Assembly (NCBI RefSeq): GCF_026130545.1
Contig: NZ_JAMOIM010000018.1
Coordinates: 62,001 to 126,000 of the forward strand
Direction of reading: 5' to 3'
Length of the DNA stretch: 64,000 nucleotides
From: Lichenifustis flavocetrariae
GTDB taxonomy: Bacteria > Pseudomonadota > Alphaproteobacteria > Rhizobiales > Beijerinckiaceae
A program made the position numbers and the translations under genes. This document shows, in pieces, positions 28,835 through 39,414 of this stretch (positions are counted from its first letter, which is position 1; each line of letters begins with the position of its first letter). The notes under the pieces were generated by a model. The model saw only the letters and a list, made by a program, of their open reading frames with translations. It did no database searches and was not told the origin of the DNA.

Positions 28835-29899
28835 ATGACACGTGTGGAAAAACCTGGGCTGACCTATGCGGATTCGGGCGTCGATATCGATGCCGGGAAC
28901 GCGATGGTCGAGCGCATCAAGCCTTTGGTGCGTGCCACCCGTCGGCCGGGCGCCGATGCGGAAATAGGCGGCTTCGGCGGCCTGTTTGACCTGAAGGCTG
29001 CCGGGTTCGTCGACCCGATCCTGGTCGCGGCCAACGATGGGGTTGGCACGAAGGTCAAGATCGCCGTCGAGAGCGGCAGGCACGAGACGATCGGAATCGA
29101 TCTCGTTGCCATGTGCGTGAACGACCTTGTCGTGCAGGGTGCCGAGCCCTTGTTCTTTCTCGATTACTACGCGACCGGCAAGCTGGACCCTTCGGAAGGC
29201 GCCGCAATCGTGGCCGGGATCGCGGACGGCTGCCGTCAAGCCGGCTGCGCCTTGATCGGCGGCGAAACAGCCGAGATGCCAGGGGTCTACCGGGCGCGCG
29301 ACTACGACCTCGCGGGGTTCGCGGTCGGGGCCGTCGAGAGGGGCAAGCTGCTGCCGCAGAGTGTCGAGCCGGGGGACATCGTGTACGGGCTCGCCTCCTC
29401 AGGCGTCCATTCGAACGGCTTTTCCCTCGTGCGGCGGATCGTCGAAGCCGCCAATCTTGGCTGGGACGAGCCGGCCCCCTTCTCCTCTGGACAAAACCTC
29501 GCCGAAGCGCTGCTCACGCCCACGACGATCTACGTCAAACTACTTTTGGCAGCGTTCAAAGCCACCTCCGGCATTCGGGCGCTGGCCCATATCACGGGCG
29601 GCGGCCTGCCGGAAAACCTGCCCCGCGTTCTACCAAAGCATCTCAGCGCCGTCATCGACCTCGCGGCCATCACGGTGCCCCCCGTGTTCCGCTGGCTCGC
29701 GCACGCCGGCAACGTGCCGTCCGAGGATCTGCTCCGCACCTTCAACTGCGGTATCGGCATGGCCCTGGTTGTGGCAAAGGCTGAGGCGGAGGACGTTGAG
29801 CGGTTCTTTATAGGTCGGGATCAGTCCTTGGTCCGCTTAGGAGAGATTGAACCAGGCGGCTCGACACGGATCACCTTTCACGGAGCGCTGGCCCTTTGA
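28835..29899 (+). CDS. purM: Phosphoribosylformylglycinamidine cyclo-ligase
   Basis: A 354-residue AIR synthetase, the fifth step of purine synthesis, which closes the imidazole ring using ATP. Motifs are [14 protein letters not shown] at the start, [45 protein letters not shown] and [10 protein letters not shown], and the C-terminal [19 protein letters not shown] 28835 gives the family N-terminus; the upstream frame to 28670 has no match. Its TGA overlaps the purN start (TTGA), so the pair is translationally coupled. Confidence 0.97.
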   Translation: MTRVEKPGLTYADSGVDIDAGNAMVERIKPLVRATRRPGADAEIGGFGGLFDLKAAGFVDPILVAANDGVGTKVKIAVESGRHETIGIDLVAMCVNDLVVQGAEPLFFLDYYATGKLDPSEGAAIVAGIADGCRQAGCALIGGETAEMPGVYRARDYDLAGFAVGAVERGKLLPQSVEPGDIVYGLASSGVHSNGFSLVRRIVEAANLGWDEPAPFSSGQNLAEALLTPTTIYVKLLLAAFKATSGIRALAHITGGGLPENLPRVLPKHLSAVIDLAAITVPPVFRWLAHAGNVPSEDLLRTFNCGIGMALVVAKAEAEDVERFFIGRDQSLVRLGEIEPGGSTRITFHGALAL

Positions 29900-30558
29900 G
29901 CCGCGGGCATCGCCTTCGCACCGCGGTTCTGATCTCGGGCCGGGGTTCGAACATGACGGCTCTGATTGAAGCGGCTCGGGCGCCGACGTTCAGCGCCGAT
30001 GTCTCTCTCGTTCTCTCCAACGATCCCGCGGCAGCGGGATTGGAATTTGCGAAACGCATGGGCATTGCGGTCGCGGCCGTCGATCACCGGATCTATGCGT
30101 CGCGGGAAGATTTCGAGCGCAGCATGGACGTGCTGCTGGATATTCACCGCATCGAGTTTTTGTGCCTGGCTGGCTTTATGCGCCTGCTGACGCCTTGGTT
30201 CGTGGGGCGCTGGCAAGGACGTATGATCAACATTCACCCGGCGCTCTTGCCGGCCTATAAAGGGCTCAACACACATGCGCGCGCCCTCGCCGACGGCGTG
30301 AAGATTCATGGCTGCACGGTGCATTTCGTCGTTCCTGCCGTCGACGACGGACCTATCGTGGCCCAGGCGGCCGTCCCGGTCGTCACGGGCGATACGGCCA
30401 AAACGCTCGGACAGAGGGTCTTGACGCAAGAATACCGCATCTATCCCATGGCGCTCGACCTCATCGCTTCAGGGTCCGCGGTTCTCGAAAACGGCCTTGT
30501 ACACATTCGGGGTTCGGCCGGCACTGATGACCGGGCTCTGATCCAGCCCGAGAACTGA
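29896..30558 (+). CDS. purN: Phosphoribosylglycinamide formyltransferase
   Basis: A 220-residue GAR transformylase, which uses 10-formyltetrahydrofolate in the third step of purine synthesis. Key features are [16 protein letters not shown] (phosphate-binding loop), the catalytic Asn-His pair in [15 protein letters not shown], and the aspartate in [12 protein letters not shown]. The start is a TTG at 29896 overlapping the purM stop by four bases; no ATG lies before the first motif. GGAG about 12 bases upstream may serve as ribosome binding site. It forms a two-gene operon with purM. Confidence 0.96.
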   Translation: MSRGHRLRTAVLISGRGSNMTALIEAARAPTFSADVSLVLSNDPAAAGLEFAKRMGIAVAAVDHRIYASREDFERSMDVLLDIHRIEFLCLAGFMRLLTPWFVGRWQGRMINIHPALLPAYKGLNTHARALADGVKIHGCTVHFVVPAVDDGPIVAQAAVPVVTGDTAKTLGQRVLTQEYRIYPMALDLIASGSAVLENGLVHIRGSAGTDDRALIQPEN

Positions 30559-30582
30559 CGACCGGGGCCATCGGTGGCGGCG

Positions 30583-30602
30583 TGCCCGCGCCCTCTGGCG
30601 GG
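30583..30602. terminator. Small stem-loop between convergent purN and the hook-like gene
   Basis: A perfect 6-bp GC stem, GCCCGC and GCGGGC, with an 8-base loop lies in the 65-base gap between the two gene ends. No T-run follows on either strand, so terminator activity is uncertain. Confidence 0.3.
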
Positions 30603-30623
30603 CTCGTGGATGACCAGACGCTT

Positions 30624-31406
30624 CTAACCCGAAGCGGCATCGAACAGCTTCGAGAGCATGTCTGAGCTTGTGGACATAACCTTGGAGTTCTCCTCGTAGC
30701 CCTGCTGCGCCTTGATCATGTTCGTCAACTGGGTTGCCAGATCGACGGTCGAGCTCTCGAGGGACGAAGACTCGATCGAGCCGAGGCTTCCGGTCTTCGC
30801 CGTCCCGACCGTCATTGCGCCGGAGTCGTCGTTGGCCAGATAGACATTGCCGTCAACTGCCGTCAGGTTTTCCGGGCTGATCACATTGGCGAGCGGAATT
30901 CTTGCGAGCGATATGCTTGCCCCCGCCGCATTGGTGGCCGACAATGCGCCATCCGCTGCAACAGTCACGCTCGTTGCCCCAATCGGCACCGTGACAGGTG
31001 CCAATGCGCCACCGTCTTGGCCGCTGTAGCCCATCAGCGTATAGCCGGCGGTGTTGATCAGCGTTCCACTCGCGTTCGGCACGAAAGATCCCGCCCGTGT
31101 CATGGCGCTATCTCCATTCGGTCCCTTCACGACGAAGAAGCCATTCCCCGAGATCGCGAGATCGGTCGTGGACGTCGTGGAGGTGATGCTGCCCTGGTTC
31201 GCGACCCCCGGCCGCGCGGAAGCATGAACACCGGCCATATGGTAATTGCTGAGATCCTGAGCGCCCAGCATGGTCGCGAACTGGGTCGTCGAGCCCTTGT
31301 AGCCCGTCGTATTCACATTGGCGATATTGGTGCCGATGACGTCGAGATAGGTCGAGTGGGCAGAGACCCCCGAGACCGCGGTCTGAAGGCTATTGAACAA
31401 GCTCAT
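30624..31406 (-). CDS. Short FlgE-like flagellar hook protein, solitary
   Basis: A 260-residue member of the flagellar rod/hook family. The N-terminus, with SLQTAVSGVSAHSTYLDVIG then TNIANVNTTGYKGS, and the middle ISGNGFFVVKGPNGDSAMTRAGSF read as hook protein FlgE. The C-terminal ESSSLESSTVDLATQLTNMI and QQGYEENSKVMSTSSDMLSKL is the usual axial-protein coiled coil. FlgE is normally about 400 residues or more; here the variable middle domain is nearly absent, so the length is that of FlgF/FlgG. No other flagellar gene lies in the window. It may be a minimal hook, a rod-like subunit or a leftover copy. The neighbour upstream is a c-di-GMP enzyme. Confidence 0.82.
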   Translation of the reverse strand: MSLFNSLQTAVSGVSAHSTYLDVIGTNIANVNTTGYKGSTTQFATMLGAQDLSNYHMAGVHASARPGVANQGSITSTTSTTDLAISGNGFFVVKGPNGDSAMTRAGSFVPNASGTLINTAGYTLMGYSGQDGGALAPVTVPIGATSVTVAADGALSATNAAGASISLARIPLANVISPENLTAVDGNVYLANDDSGAMTVGTAKTGSLGSIESSSLESSTVDLATQLTNMIKAQQGYEENSKVMSTSSDMLSKLFDAASG

Positions 31407-31552
31407 GGTTGAACCCCTTTACGGGGGACCCTGACGAATATGGCTTGCGTCAACCTGGATCATGACATGTGAATTCTTCCCACTCATCAAGGGGGTGTCG
31501 TTCGGATTTGTCATCGTGCAGCGCAATGACAAGCCGACATCAAACAGATGTC

Positions 31553-33931
31553 TCACGCCGCGGTGGCCTTTTGGCTTGCGGCGTGACCGTGCGTGACAGC
31601 CGCGAAGGTCCAGATCGGAGCCGGTCTCGCAACCAGAAAGCCCTGCACCTCGTGGCATGCCTCAGCCTGTAGGAAGGCGAGTTCAGCGTCGGTTTCCACC
31701 CCCTCCGCAGTGACCAAGAGTTTGAGGCCACGCCCAAGACTCAACACTGCTCGGACGATCGCAGCGGTCTGTTCATCCTTGTCGATCGACTTGATGAAAG
31801 ACCGGTCGATTTTGATCCGATCGAACGGGAAGGCACGTAAGTTCGAGAGCGACGAGTACCCCGTCCCGAAGTCGTCCATGGCGATCCGTACACCAAGTTC
31901 CTTGATCGCATGCAGTGTCGTCAATGCGCGAGCGGGATCCCGAATAAGGGCCGTTTCGGTGATTTCGATCTCGAGACGACCGGCGCTAAGCCCGGTGTCG
32001 CGCAAAGCGGCCTGAAGCGTCGCTGGAAAACCTGCGGCGTGGATCTGCATCGCTGAGACATTGACAGCAACCGACAAGGGCTGAGACCAGCTCGCGGCTT
32101 CGCGACAGGCTTCGCGAAGAACCCACTCCCCAAGGTTCATGATGATGCCACTTTCCTCGGCGATCGGGATGAAGGTGCTCGGGGATACATAGCCGCGCTC
32201 GGGATGTCTCCATCTGAGAAGGGCCTCAAAACCCGTGATACGGCCTGTTCCGGTTTCGGCTTGGGGCTGATAGGCCACCTCGATTTCACTTCGAGCCACG
32301 GCAAGCCGCAGATCGTGCTCGATCAGGCGGCGCTCGCGCACATCCGCCCCCATGAAGGACTCATAGAATCTGTATGTGCCCCCACCTTCGCTCTTCACTC
32401 GGTAAAGTGCCGTGTCAGCGTTGTTGAGAAGAGCAGCCCTATCCGTCCCATCATCTGGATAGAGGGCGATGCCGATGCTGGTCGCAATTTGGGCGCCAGA
32501 GCCATTCTGATTCGCGATCCGCAAAGCTTCCAGCACTTGTTCTGCCAGACGACTCGCCCCGACAGCATCTCGGACGGGTGCCAGAATGGCAAATTCATCG
32601 CCGCCAAGGCGACTCATCAGCTGTTTGTCGTCGAGAACGTCCTCGGTGATGCGCGCGAGGTCCTGCAAGACCTTATCGCCGGCCGCATGGCCGAAGAGGT
32701 CATTGATCTCCTTGAACCTGTCAAGATCGAGGCACAGCACTGCGAGCTTGCCGCCTGTCCGTGCCGCAACCTGCGTCTCGCGATCGAAACTTTTGTCGAA
32801 GCTTGTTCGGTTTGCCAGTCCGGTCAAACCGTCGTGAAGCGCCAGGAAGTTGATCTTGCTTTCCGCCGTCCGGCGCGCCCGCAGATCGCGGACCGCTACG
32901 CCGAAATGAGGTAGACTTGCATAATCGATCGCCCGGATGATGATCTCAACGGGAATTGATTGACCATGCGCTGCGATCAGTTCGGCTTCGATCGGGTGAT
33001 CTGGCAAGGTCGTCGGGGTTAGCCGAGTCGCTAGGCTTGGCAAGAAGGTCGACAACTTTGCACCATTCACACTGCCGGCCGGCAATTCGACGAGATGTGC
33101 AAAACTTTCATTGGCGCTGACGATCCTGTCGCCTCTGCACACGACAAGCCCCTCGGCAGCGGCGTTGGCCAGACTTCGAAGCCGCGCTCCTTCAAGTGCT
33201 GCGTGGCGGCGATCACGAAGATCAATCGCTAGGGCGCCCGCGGCAAACAGCAGGATGGCAAGACTCGCGAGTGCCACGGCGCCAGCGATCCAACTCGACG
33301 GCATGGCGGCAGGCGCGATCTCGATAGCCGGATCCGGGATGATCGTGACCGCGCCCATTGCCGTGAAGTGAAGTCCGCAAATCGCGAGCAGCAGCCAGAT
33401 GGCTGCGAGGATTTGGTGATGGACGCCCTGCGACTTAACAGCTGTCGCGCAGCCCATAGCGCCCAATAATCCGCCGAGCACGATCGATAGAGAGACAAGC
33501 CACGGATCCCAGACGATCCGGCCAGCCACTTGGAACGCCATCATCCCCGTGTAGTGCATGACGGCGATGCCGGCTCCCATCGTGGCGCCGCCGACCCAAG
33601 GGGAGAACGGAAATTGCGACCGCGCCAGTCCCAAGCCCAATCCGCTGATCAGGATGGCATAGAGGAGAGAAAGGAGCGTCAGGCTGAGATTATAGCCGCT
33701 CGGCACGCCGGGCGTGAAAGCCAGCATCCCGATAAAATGAGTCGCCCATATGCCGAACCCACCGGCCAAAGCCGCGACGCTGATCCAGCTGTAGCGATAC
33801 CGCACATCGGCTCGTCGCGCATGACAAAGAAGCTGGATCGTGGTGAAGGATGCGACCGCGCAAATGAAGGCCGCTAAAGCAACCAAGCGCAAATCATGAA
33901 AATCAACGAAGCACCCTACGACTTTCAACAT
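31553..33931 (-). CDS. MHYT-GGDEF-EAL cyclic-di-GMP signalling protein
   Basis: A 792-residue membrane protein. Residues 1-240 form an MHYT sensor domain of about seven helices; the motif appears as MHYTGMMAF and the related HFIGMLAF and HFTAMGAV, whose Met and His residues may bind copper. A PAS-like segment follows (SLANAAEGLVVCRGDRIVSA). The GGDEF domain has the intact active-site motif RLGGDEFAIL, and the EAL domain has FEALLRWRHP, and DDFGTGYSSL, so both synthesis and hydrolysis of c-di-GMP look possible. It sits upstream of the hook-like gene with 146 bases between, suggesting a link to motility, but this is not proven. Confidence 0.93.
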   Translation of the reverse strand: MLKVVGCFVDFHDLRLVALAAFICAVASFTTIQLLCHARRADVRYRYSWISVAALAGGFGIWATHFIGMLAFTPGVPSGYNLSLTLLSLLYAILISGLGLGLARSQFPFSPWVGGATMGAGIAVMHYTGMMAFQVAGRIVWDPWLVSLSIVLGGLLGAMGCATAVKSQGVHHQILAAIWLLLAICGLHFTAMGAVTIIPDPAIEIAPAAMPSSWIAGAVALASLAILLFAAGALAIDLRDRRHAALEGARLRSLANAAAEGLVVCRGDRIVSANESFAHLVELPAGSVNGAKLSTFLPSLATRLTPTTLPDHPIEAELIAAHGQSIPVEIIIRAIDYASLPHFGVAVRDLRARRTAESKINFLALHDGLTGLANRTSFDKSFDRETQVAARTGGKLAVLCLDLDRFKEINDLFGHAAGDKVLQDLARITEDVLDDKQLMSRLGGDEFAILAPVRDAVGASRLAEQVLEALRIANQNGSGAQIATSIGIALYPDDGTDRAALLNNADTALYRVKSEGGGTYRFYESFMGADVRERRLIEHDLRLAVARSEIEVAYQPQAETGTGRITGFEALLRWRHPERGYVSPSTFIPIAEESGIIMNLGEWVLREACREAASWSQPLSVAVNVSAMQIHAAGFPATLQAALRDTGLSAGRLEIEITETALIRDPARALTTLHAIKELGVRIAMDDFGTGYSSLSNLRAFPFDRIKIDRSFIKSIDKDEQTAAIVRAVLSLGRGLKLLVTAEGVETDAELAFLQAEACHEVQGFLVARPAPIWTFAAVTHGHAASQKATAA

Positions 33932-33973
33932 TGCACGACCATCAACTCAGCAGTTGGCGCATGCTAGCGAATT

Positions 33974-33983
33974 GTTTGCAAAC
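33974..33983. promoter_or_regulatory. Palindrome upstream of the MHYT-GGDEF-EAL gene
   Basis: The 10-base perfect palindrome GTTTGCAAAC is centred about 48 bases before the start codon at 33931 in an otherwise gene-free, AT-richer 106-base gap shared with the rnd end. It could be an operator for a dimeric repressor; no regulator can be named. Confidence 0.3.
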
Positions 33984-34037
33984 GCTTCCTTGAGAAGACA
34001 GCGAAACGTTCGCGGCCGATAGTCACATCCGCCAAAG

Positions 34038-35210
34038 CTACGTAATGTGATCCGGCTCTCCATCCTGCCACTCGAGCGTAACGACCTTACCTCGCTCGAC
34101 TGTCAGTGCCAGGCGCCCATGCTTCAACTCGAGCGCCTTTACCCCGAAAATGGTTCGGCGCCAGCCACGCATCGCGGGCACGTCTGCGGCATCGTCGGTC
34201 GCGAGAGCCTCAAGATCGTCGACGGTCGCCACGATCTTGGCCGCCACGCCATTCGCCTCCGCGACCTGCCGGAGCAAGACCTTGAGAAGCTCGACAGTGG
34301 CGCCACCGCCACCGTTGCGCCGCTCGCGATCGAGTTTAGGGAGGGTTTTAGGGTCGCGGTCGAGACCGCGCCCCACAGCATCGACGATCTCGGCCCCAGC
34401 TTTCGAGCGCTCCATGCCGCGCGGCACCGCCCGCAACTCGGCGAGCGCCTCGGGTGTCTTTGGAGCCGCCAAAGCGATCTCGATCAGCACGTCGTCCTTC
34501 AGGATCCGGGAGCGGGGCACGTCGCGGCTTTGCGCCTCCTCCTCGCGCCATGCTGCCACTTCCATCATGACGGCGAGATCGCGCGGGCGGCGCAGCCGGT
34601 TACGAAACCGCTCCCAGGCGTTTTCCGGGTGCTGTTCATAGGTCGCGGGCGAGCACAGCACCTTGATCTCATCGGCCAGCCAGGAAAGGCGGCCCTGCGC
34701 TTCCAGCTGTCGACGTAGCGCGACATAGACGTCGCGCAGATGCGTGACATCGGCGGTCGCATAGGCGATCTGGGCATCAGACAGAGGGCGCCGCCCCCAA
34801 TCGGTAAAGCGCGAAGATTTATCGATGGCCACCCGGCAGATGTTCTGCACCAACTCGCCGTAAGCGACCTGATCGCCATAGCCGCAGACCATCGCGGCTA
34901 CCTGAGTGTCGAACAGCGGCGCGGGAATGGCGCGCGAGAGGTTCCAGATGATTTCGATATCCTGACGGGCGGCATGGAACACCTTCACCACCGCCGGATC
35001 CTGCATCAGCGCAAAAAACGGGGAGAGGTCCATACCGGGCGCCAGCGCATCGACGACGATCGCCTCGTCGACTGAGGCGATCTGAATGACGCAGAGCTTG
35101 GGCCAGAATGTCGTTTCGCGCAGAAACTCGGTATCCACGGTGACGAAGTCGTGGGTGGCCAGCCGCTGGCAAGCTGCATCCAGAACATCGGTCGAAGTCA
35201 CAACACTCAT
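34038..35210 (-). CDS. rnd: Ribonuclease D
   Basis: A 390-residue 3' to 5' exoribonuclease that trims tRNA precursors. The DEDD exonuclease site starts with D26 and E28 in [10 protein letters not shown], continues with the Asp in [17 protein letters not shown] and ends with the Asp and Tyr region of [21 protein letters not shown] domains for RNA binding follow in the C-terminal half ([20 protein letters not shown] and on). It is divergent from aspS, a pairing often seen in alphaproteobacteria. Confidence 0.94.
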   Translation of the reverse strand: MSVVTSTDVLDAACQRLATHDFVTVDTEFLRETTFWPKLCVIQIASVDEAIVVDALAPGMDLSPFFALMQDPAVVKVFHAARQDIEIIWNLSRAIPAPLFDTQVAAMVCGYGDQVAYGELVQNICRVAIDKSSRFTDWGRRPLSDAQIAYATADVTHLRDVYVALRRQLEAQGRLSWLADEIKVLCSPATYEQHPENAWERFRNRLRRPRDLAVMMEVAAWREEEAQSRDVPRSRILKDDVLIEIALAAPKTPEALAELRAVPRGMERSKAGAEIVDAVGRGLDRDPKTLPKLDRERRNGGGGATVELLKVLLRQVAEANGVAAKIVATVDDLEALATDDAADVPAMRGWRRTIFGVKALELKHGRLALTVERGKVVTLEWQDGEPDHIT

Positions 35211-35603
35211 TCTGCCTCAATAGGACAAAGCTTTTGGAGAGGCGACCAATTTCACGAAGTCAGGCAGCCCGGTTCATGACAGGGATAACAAAAGTTCGAT
35301 TCCTTTGACAGCAACGCCGCTTAACGCACTCGCGTCGCCGCATTTCGCCCGATGGTCGAAAGGGCTTTGGTCTCGCGCGGTCGACCCGGAAGCGTGCGGA
35401 CACCGCGCCTCCATCGAGCGACAGGAGTTCACGTTCATGGACAGGATGACACGGCAAGTCGGAATGCTCGCGCGCATTCCCTGAGTGGCTGGCTCATTGC
35501 CCGAGAAAGCACCCATTCTTGACAAGACCGGGGCTGCATGGCCTTGTCCGGCGCTCGCGCGGGCCACCTGCCCTGCCCCTGTTCCCATGGTCCGAGATCA
35601 AAA
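35211..35603. other. Gap of 393 bases between divergent rnd and aspS
   Basis: No gene of recognisable family lies here. A 15-codon frame at 35437-35484 (MDRMTRQVGMLARIP) has AGGAG about 8 bases upstream and could be a leader peptide, but nothing else supports it. A TTGACA hexamer stands at 35519-35524, yet no matching -10 element follows at the right distance. No T-box or other leader structure was recognised before aspS. Confidence 0.4.
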
Positions 35604-37397
35604 ATGCACCGTTACCGTTCGCACAGCTGTGGCGCCCTGCGGCCAACGGACGCCGGCAACAATGCGCGGCTTTCGGGGTGGTGCAACCGTATCCGCGACC
35701 ACGGCGGCGTGCTCTTCGTCGACCTGCGCGACCATTACGGCCTCACGCAATGCGTGGTCGACCCCGATTCACCTGCGTTCCGTGAAGCCGAACTGCTGCG
35801 GTCGGAGACGGTCGTTCGCATGGACGGGCAGGTGCGTCTTCGTCCGGCCGGCACCGAGAATGCCGAAATGCCGACGGGTCTGATCGAGCTTTATGTCACC
35901 GACATCGAGGTACTCGGCCCCGCCTCCGAACTGCCGATGCCGGTGGCCACCGACCAGGAATATCCCGAAGAGACTCGGTTGAAATATCGCTTCCTGGATC
36001 TGCGCCGCGAGCGGCTACACAAGAACATCATGCTGCGCGGGCAGGTGATCGACTCGCTGCGCGCCCGAATGAAGGCGCAAGGCTTCTTTGAGTTCCAGAC
36101 CCCGATCCTGACAGCCTCCTCGCCGGAAGGCGCCCGCGACTATATCGTTCCCTCGCGCATCCATCCCGGCAAGTTCTATGCACTGCCGCAAGCGCCGCAG
36201 CAGTTCAAGCAGCTGATCATGACGGCCGGCTTTGACCGCTATTTCCAGATCGCCCCTTGCTTCCGAGACGAGGATGCACGCGCAGACCGCTCGCCGGGTG
36301 AGTTCTACCAACTCGATATCGAGATGAGCTTCGTCACGCAGGAGGACGTCTTCGAGGCGGTCGAGCCGGTTCTGCGTGGAGTCTTCGAGGAGTTCGGCGG
36401 CGGCAAGCCGGTGACGCAGAAATTCCCGATGATCCCCTACCGTGAATCGATGCTGAAATACGGTGTCGACAAGCCGGACCTGCGCAACCCGATCGTCATC
36501 GTCGACGTCACGCAGGAATTCGAACTGCCGGATGTCTCGTTCAAGGCGTTCAAGAATGTCATTGCGTCCGGCGGCGTGGTGCGGGCGATTCCGGCCCCGG
36601 GTGCGGGTGCACAGCCGCGCTCCTTCTTCGACAAGCTGAACGACTGGGCTCGGGGCGAAGGCGCTGCGGGTCTCGGCTATATCATCTTCGATGAGGTGGA
36701 TGGTACGCTGACGGGACGCGGCCCGATCGCCAAGTTCATTCCGGCCGACATCCAGGCCATGATCGCCCAAAAGGCTGGGATCAAGGCGGGGGATGCTTTG
36801 TTCTTCGCCTGCGACCAGGAGGGCAAGGCCGCCAAACTGGCGGGCGCGGCCCGCATCAAGCTCGGCCATGAGCTCAAGCTCATCGACCCGAACGTCTTCG
36901 CATTCTGCTGGGTCGTCGACTTCCCGATGTACGAGTTCAACGAAGACGACAAGAAGATCGACTTCTCGCACAATCCGTTCTCGATGCCGCAAGGCGGTCT
37001 CGAAGCGCTTCGCACCAAGGACCCGCTCGATATCCTGGCCTACCAGTACGACATTGTGTGCAACGGCATCGAATTGTCCTCAGGTGCGATCCGAAACCAT
37101 CGGCCGGACATCATGCGCGAGGCCTTCGCGATCGCCGGCTATGGCGAAGAGGTACTGGAGGAGCGCTTCGGCGGCCTCTACCGCGCCTTCCGCTACGGCG
37201 CGCCTCCGCACGGTGGCATCGCACCAGGCGTAGATCGCATCGTCATGCTGCTGGCCGGCGAGGAAAATCTCCGTGAGGTCGTGCTCTTCCCCATGAACCA
37301 GCGCGCCGAGGACCTCCTGATGGGAGCGCCCTCCATCGTCAGCGCCAAGCAATTGCGCGAAACCCACATCCGGCTGAACCTGCCGGAGAAAAAATAG
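35604..37397 (+). CDS. aspS: Aspartyl-tRNA synthetase (bacterial type)
   Basis: A 597-residue class II synthetase, probably the non-discriminating or discriminating bacterial form with its inserted GAD domain. The OB-fold anticodon domain comes first ([21 protein letters not shown]). Motif 2 lies around [26 protein letters not shown] and motif 3 around [19 protein letters not shown] 35604 gives [13 protein letters not shown], the usual alphaproteobacterial N-terminus; upstream in-frame codons lack similarity. Which tRNAs it charges, Asp only or also Asn, cannot be judged by eye. Confidence 0.97.
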   Translation: MHRYRSHSCGALRPTDAGNNARLSGWCNRIRDHGGVLFVDLRDHYGLTQCVVDPDSPAFREAELLRSETVVRMDGQVRLRPAGTENAEMPTGLIELYVTDIEVLGPASELPMPVATDQEYPEETRLKYRFLDLRRERLHKNIMLRGQVIDSLRARMKAQGFFEFQTPILTASSPEGARDYIVPSRIHPGKFYALPQAPQQFKQLIMTAGFDRYFQIAPCFRDEDARADRSPGEFYQLDIEMSFVTQEDVFEAVEPVLRGVFEEFGGGKPVTQKFPMIPYRESMLKYGVDKPDLRNPIVIVDVTQEFELPDVSFKAFKNVIASGGVVRAIPAPGAGAQPRSFFDKLNDWARGEGAAGLGYIIFDEVDGTLTGRGPIAKFIPADIQAMIAQKAGIKAGDALFFACDQEGKAAKLAGAARIKLGHELKLIDPNVFAFCWVVDFPMYEFNEDDKKIDFSHNPFSMPQGGLEALRTKDPLDILAYQYDIVCNGIELSSGAIRNHRPDIMREAFAIAGYGEEVLEERFGGLYRAFRYGAPPHGGIAPGVDRIVMLLAGEENLREVVLFPMNQRAEDLLMGAPSIVSAKQLRETHIRLNLPEKK

Positions 37398-37435
37398 GCC
37401 AACGCGCCTTCGGCTCCATCAAGCTGAAAGCGTTC

Positions 37436-39292
37436 TCAACGGTAACCCGACGCCTGAAGGTCGAACAGCTCCGCATAGTTTCCGCCTGACGCCAGGAGGG
37501 ACTCATGCGTGCCGGTTTCGATGACGCGCCCTCCTCCGAGCACCACGATGCGGTCGGCCATGCGGACGGTCGAGAAGCGGTGGGAAATCAGGATCGCGGT
37601 CTTGCCGCGGCTCAGATCCTTGAACCGCTCGAAAACTTCGTATTCGGCGCGTGCATCGAGAGCGGCCGTCGGCTCGTCCAGGATCAGCACGTCGGCTTCC
37701 CGCATATAGGCCCGCGCGATGGCGATCTTCTGCCATTCGCCGCCCGAGAGATCGATGCCGTTGTTAAACCTGCGGCCGAGCGGCTGATCGTAGCCGAGCG
37801 GTAGGCGGTCGATCAGCCTGTCGGCGAGACTGCGAACAGCGGCCTCGGCAACGCGAGGGCGGTCTGTCAGATCATCGACACGGCCGACGCCGATATTCTC
37901 GGCGGCCGTCAGGTGAAACCGAACGAAATCCTGGAAGATCACGCCGACGCGGGCGCGGAGTTGGGCCAGGTCGTAGTCCCGCAGGTCGCGCCCGTCGAGC
38001 AGCACGCGGCCTTCGGTTGGGTCATACAGGCGGGCCAGAAGCTTGACGATCGTGGTCTTGCCGGCCCCGTTCTGGCCCACCAGCGCCAGCACTTCGCCGC
38101 TGTGCAGCGTAAGGTCGAGATGCCGGACCGCCCAGGTCTCGGATCCAGCATAGCGGTAACCCACATCTTCGAACACGAAACCGATTTGGATCGGATGCGG
38201 CACCGGCAGGGGCAGCGCCGGAGAAACGATCGTGGGCCGCAGTTCGAAAAAGTCGAACAAGTCCGCAAGGTAGAGCACTTGCCCGGCCATCTGCGAAAAG
38301 CCCAGAAGAAGACCCTCCAGCAGTCCCCGCAGCCGCAGGAACGACCCCGCCAGAAACGTCAGGTCGCCCAGACTGAAGCGCCCCGAGGCGGCGCGCCACA
38401 CAATGAGGAAATACGCCAGATAGTAGGCCAGCGATCCCACGCCGGAGAACGCGGCGCCCCAAGCGGCACGCCGGATCGCAAGCCCACGATTATCGGCATA
38501 CATCGCATCGGCGAAGCGCTCGAACCGCTGGGCCAGGAATCCGTTGAGGCCGAATAGCTTGATCTCCTTCGCAGTCTCGGTGCTCGACCCAAGGTAGCGG
38601 AGATAATCGAGCTGGCGGCGCTCGGGCGTGCGGAAATAGTCGATCCGGTAGCTTTGCGCGTTGAAATGTTTCTCTCCCAAGAAGGACGGGATCAGGGCGA
38701 GGCACAACAAAGCGATCAACCAAGGCGCATAGGCAATCAGTCCGGCGGCAAGCGAGATGATCGTGAGAATGTCTTGGGCCTGGCCGAATATCTGGGTCAG
38801 CAGCGAGGTCCGGCCCGTCACCTGCCGACGGGCCCTGTCGAGGCGATCCTGTTCGGCGCTGCTTTCCAGCTGCTCGAGGTCGAGCGTTGCCGCATGGTTC
38901 ATCAGGCGGATACTGGCAAAATTGCTGTAGCGTTCCGACAGCAGGCTATCAGCGAGGGCGCTGGCGCGCCCGAGGCCGTTGGACAGCAGCGCGAGTGCGA
39001 ATTCGAGGGAAAGCAGCACGATCAGGCGGTCAAGGCGGCCCGAGAAGATCCAGTCGATGAGACTATCGCCTGGCGACGGGAGCCGCGTTTGAGACACGAC
39101 GGCGTCGATGATGAGCTTGCCCACCACAAGGCCCAGGAGGGGGAGAACGGCACGCGCCAGCCGCAGTCCCAGACTCCCGACCGTCAAGGCTGGGCTCGCC
39201 GTCCAAACGAGCCGGAACAGAGAAACAAGGTGGCGGAAGGGACCGGCCCGATCGCGAAGCATTGTGCGAATGGCGTCGAGCTTGAGGTTCAT
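37436..39292 (-). CDS. ABC exporter, fused permease and ATPase
   Basis: A 618-residue half-transporter. Residues about 30-330 are an exporter-type transmembrane domain with six helices; residues 360-618 are the nucleotide-binding domain with Walker A LVGQNGAGKTTIVK, signature IDLSGGEWQKIAIARA, Walker B VLILDEPTAALD and the H-loop ILISHRFSTVR. The signature has GGEW in place of the common GGQ, which is frequent in some exporter subfamilies. It converges on aspS (38 bases apart) and no partner gene is adjacent, so it probably works as a homodimer. Substrate unknown; lipid, peptide or drug export are the usual roles. Confidence 0.9.
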   Translation of the reverse strand: MNLKLDAIRTMLRDRAGPFRHLVSLFRLVWTASPALTVGSLGLRLARAVLPLLGLVVGKLIIDAVVSQTRLPSPGDSLIDWIFSGRLDRLIVLLSLEFALALLSNGLGRASALADSLLSERYSNFASIRLMNHAATLDLEQLESSAEQDRLDRARRQVTGRTSLLTQIFGQAQDILTIISLAAGLIAYAPWLIALLCLALIPSFLGEKHFNAQSYRIDYFRTPERRQLDYLRYLGSSTETAKEIKLFGLNGFLAQRFERFADAMYADNRGLAIRRAAWGAAFSGVGSLAYYLAYFLIVWRAASGRFSLGDLTFLAGSFLRLRGLLEGLLLGFSQMAGQVLYLADLFDFFELRPTIVSPALPLPVPHPIQIGFVFEDVGYRYAGSETWAVRHLDLTLHSGEVLALVGQNGAGKTTIVKLLARLYDPTEGRVLLDGRDLRDYDLAQLRARVGVIFQDFVRFHLTAAENIGVGRVDDLTDRPRVAEAAVRSLADRLIDRLPLGYDQPLGRRFNNGIDLSGGEWQKIAIARAYMREADVLILDEPTAALDARAEYEVFERFKDLSRGKTAILISHRFSTVRMADRIVVLGGGRVIETGTHESLLASGGNYAELFDLQASGYR

Positions 39293-39414
39293 GCTCGCAA
39301 GGCGGACAGGATTGATTGAAAAACCGATGTCGACCCGCGAGCTGTCCTCAATGATATCAAGAGAGCTGCGGCGTCGCGCATCTGTGCATCATTTGCGGCG
39401 ATCGAGCCTTCCCT

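Noticed and set aside
35437-35484. Fifteen-codon leader peptide upstream of aspS
   Set aside because: It has a Shine-Dalgarno-like AGGAG but no regulatory codon run, no attenuator structure and ends 119 bases before aspS, so it is noted only in the gap entry.
35519-35550. TTGACA-based promoter for aspS
   Set aside because: The hexamer is perfect but at 16-18 bases downstream there is only CCTTGT/CTTGTC, which does not resemble a -10 element.
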